This document shows positions 62,089 through 64,000 of a stretch of 64,000 bases of DNA, one piece after another. Source of the DNA: Gavia stellata. Taxonomy: Eukaryota > Chordata > Aves > Gaviiformes > Gaviidae. The stretch is from assembly GCF_030936135.1 (NCBI RefSeq), contig NC_082618.1:8281034-8345033 (forward strand). Direction: 5' to 3'. The position numbers and the translations under genes were made by a program. The notes below the pieces were generated by a model. The model worked only from the letters and a program-made list of their open reading frames with translations, had not been told where the DNA came from and did not search any database. The stretch's first letter is position 1, and every line of letters starts with the position of its first letter.

Positions 62089-62280
62089 CAGAATCATAGA
62101 ACAGCCCAGGTTAGAAGGAACCTCAAGAGATCATCTGGCCCAACTTTTTGTGGGAAAAGCAGCCTAGGTGAGATTATCTAGTGCCCTATCCAATTGCGTT
62201 TTTAAAACCTCCAGTGATGGAGACTCTACTACATCCCTGGGGGAGGGAGGTCACTAGTTCTTTAATGTAAAAACATCAGT
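62089..62280 (-). mobile_element. CR1 LINE 3' end, inverted
   Basis: The + strand reads AATCATAGAACAGCCCAGG, TTAGAAGGAACCTCAAGAGATCATCTGG, CCCTATCCAATTGCG, ACCTCCAGTGATGGAGACTC and TACATCCCTGGGG. This is the reverse complement of the CR1 3' UTR, whose sense strand ends in ATTCTATGATT repeats, here reduced to about one copy (TTCTATGATT). CR1 is the dominant bird LINE. The copy is 5'-truncated to about 190 bp and diverged. Confidence 0.85.
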
Positions 62281-64000
62281 GGTCTTATCATTAAACTCTG
62301 ATATCTGTTGGCTCAAGCTCTCAGTATCATGATTCCTTGAACTAGAGATCTATTGACGGATGCTCTCTTCTTGTCCTGAAGGTGGCATATAAAGGTTGAC
62401 TGATGTAATTATTCTTTTGTTCTGTTTTTGGCTGTATTGTATGAACCTTCTTCCATAACCGGGAATGGAGTGAGAGCAATGCATTTGAGTGACTGTCTGT
62501 TGGGATTTCCAATACCTGATCCTGTTAAAGATAACAGTTTCTCTGAGAGGCATTCACAGGCTCTCTGCAGTCATCTTGCATTATTAAACAAGTAAGGATT
62601 AACTTCTGCTGACAGGACTGTCTGCAGCATGTACCTTTTTCAGTTTTGTTGCTGTCCTAATCTACTGCACAGCTTACATTTACTACACTGAATCTGTATT
62701 AACACATTCTGTGATTTTTTGCATGCAACTTCTTAAAACAATCTGTGAAGCAGAGACCCTTTTCTCTGTTGTGTGTTCCCCTGAGAATGACTTTGTTGGC
62801 ACATGTTTACCACCCCGGGACCTGAGCCAGTTAAGAGGATTCAGTGTGTGGTAGGGATACTGAAATGCTAAATCTTAGACTGTAATGACTTGACTTGTTA
62901 AATTGTTGACAGTTAATTGGCTCAAGCCAACACATATAGAGAAGATCCATTACAGCTGTAAGCAAACTGTGATGATCACAAAAGCCTTGCTAGGGATACC
63001 TAAACAGAAAGGGGAGCATGCTTGGATGGTCCAGGAATAGTACAAATCTATGATCTCTCAGTTTGTTTTCATTTCTTTTCAGGCTTCTTTAGTGAAGTTG
63101 TTCAGCAAAGCCAACACAACCTTGCGTTGACTACCTGCCTTAGGTTAATTATCAGCTTTCCTTCAGCTGGTTTGAAGAGAAATGATCCTTACACAAATTC
63201 TCTAGGCCTAAATGTATCACAGCCAGAATGCCTTGGCGGAGTGCCATTGTATTTGCACTTAAAGAATGGGAGGGAGGGAAAGAAAGGAACGCAGAGCTGG
63301 CCTGGTCTAACAAGTATGCGTATCAGGAGAGGGCTTGGCATTCCTCGTACTTTTTTTTTCCACTGTTTTTTTTCAGCAGCTTTTGGCTTACATTAGATTT
63401 TAATACTGTAAAGTAAGAGGGGAGGGATTGACATCTATATCTCAGATGAGTTCCTGGAAGGCTGCAGTTCTATACCATGAACTTAACTATGATCTCACCA
63501 AGTATCCTCAGAACACAAAATTTGGGTTTAGCATGGTTAAAAATAAACTTGCACTTTCTTCTGGGTTTTAACATCGATGTTATATTCCTAATCCTTTGGT
63601 GTCCACTACTGTGCATGATATACACATCTCTGTGGATTTCTTTTCCCTCCTACATATGTACTTAGTACTCATAAAATCTTTAGCATTAATGGAAGTAGTA
63701 GAGCATGATAGTGTGAATGCTGGTATTGATAGTCAGTGTCCACCCTTATGGCCCATTCAGTTTAGTTCAGTCTTCACAGAAGGTCCAGCCCCTGGATGTC
63801 CTGCTCAGCATCTGTAACTTCTTTAGACCTTAGCCTTCTGAAGAGACCATCAGCTGTCTGGCCACTGGAAATTTGAGATCATTCTGTGGCATCTTTGTGC
63901 TTTTTCTTTTGAGGATGGATTACAATCTGAACTTTCAGAAGTTACGCTAATTAATGTGCTGTGTTATGAGAGTAGGGTCTGAGGAAAGGTTGTGCCTGGC

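Larger units (their letters stand above)
55836..64000 (+). other. SPECC1: SPECC1 intron 3, running off the window
   Basis: At least 8.2 kb of mostly AT-rich sequence after the phase 1 donor at 55836. The downstream SPECC1 exons, expected to begin the Arg/Ser-rich and coiled-coil part, are not found. It contains the CpG-rich patch at 55870, one MIR-like fragment and a CR1 end. Confidence 0.7.

Noticed and set aside
1-64000. Search for CRISPR arrays, operons, phage, tRNA or rRNA genes and bacterial-type systems
   Set aside because: None were found; all recognised coding sequence is spliced vertebrate nuclear DNA.

Overview
The window is nuclear DNA of an amniote vertebrate, most likely a bird. 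It carries three spliced genes whose reconstructed proteins I recognise: ABR on the + strand (22 coding exons, 1615-23730), TIMM22 on the - strand (4 coding exons, 30978 down to 27785) and the 5' part of SPECC1, also called cytospin-B, on the + strand (coding exons at 52557 and 55700, continuing past the right edge). A bird is suggested by very compact ABR introns in GC-rich DNA, by a CR1 LINE 3' end near 62.1 kb, and by the scarcity of young repeats. The exact species cannot be read from the sequence. No bacterial-type system, viral gene, tRNA, rRNA or CRISPR array was seen.

Layout. 1-1614 is GC-rich 5' sequence ending in a CpG-rich stretch before the first ABR coding exon in the window. 1615-23730 is ABR, a dual Rho-family regulator with DH, PH, C2 and RhoGAP domains, followed by a 3' UTR of about 2.3 kb with a poly(A) signal at 26025. 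Besides the 817-residue form, ABR has two well-supported alternative first exons. One at 6675 gives a 641-residue form starting MEILVVVRL. One at 15267 lies in a CpG island and gives a 312-residue form with little more than the RhoGAP domain. A third, weaker candidate is at 12457. TIMM22 lies tail-to-tail with ABR. At about 31.0-31.4 kb it is head-to-head with a + strand transcription unit, inferred to be SPECC1, across a CpG island with four sites resembling the ZNF143/STAF motif. From about 31.7 kb onward the sequence is AT-rich and almost entirely SPECC1 intron. It holds degraded SINE/LINE remnants, one CR1 end, microsatellites and an isolated CpG-rich patch at 55.87-56.36 kb.

Together: ABR switches Rac/Cdc42/Rho signalling through a GEF half and a GAP half, and the internal promoters would change the ratio of those activities. 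TIMM22 is the channel subunit for carrier import into the mitochondrial inner membrane. SPECC1 encodes a coiled-coil and CH-domain cytoskeletal protein, of which only the first 94 or so residues are here. The genes share neighbourhood rather than a pathway. From memory, TIMM22 lies beside NXN in human, so the TIMM22-SPECC1 adjacency probably marks a rearrangement.
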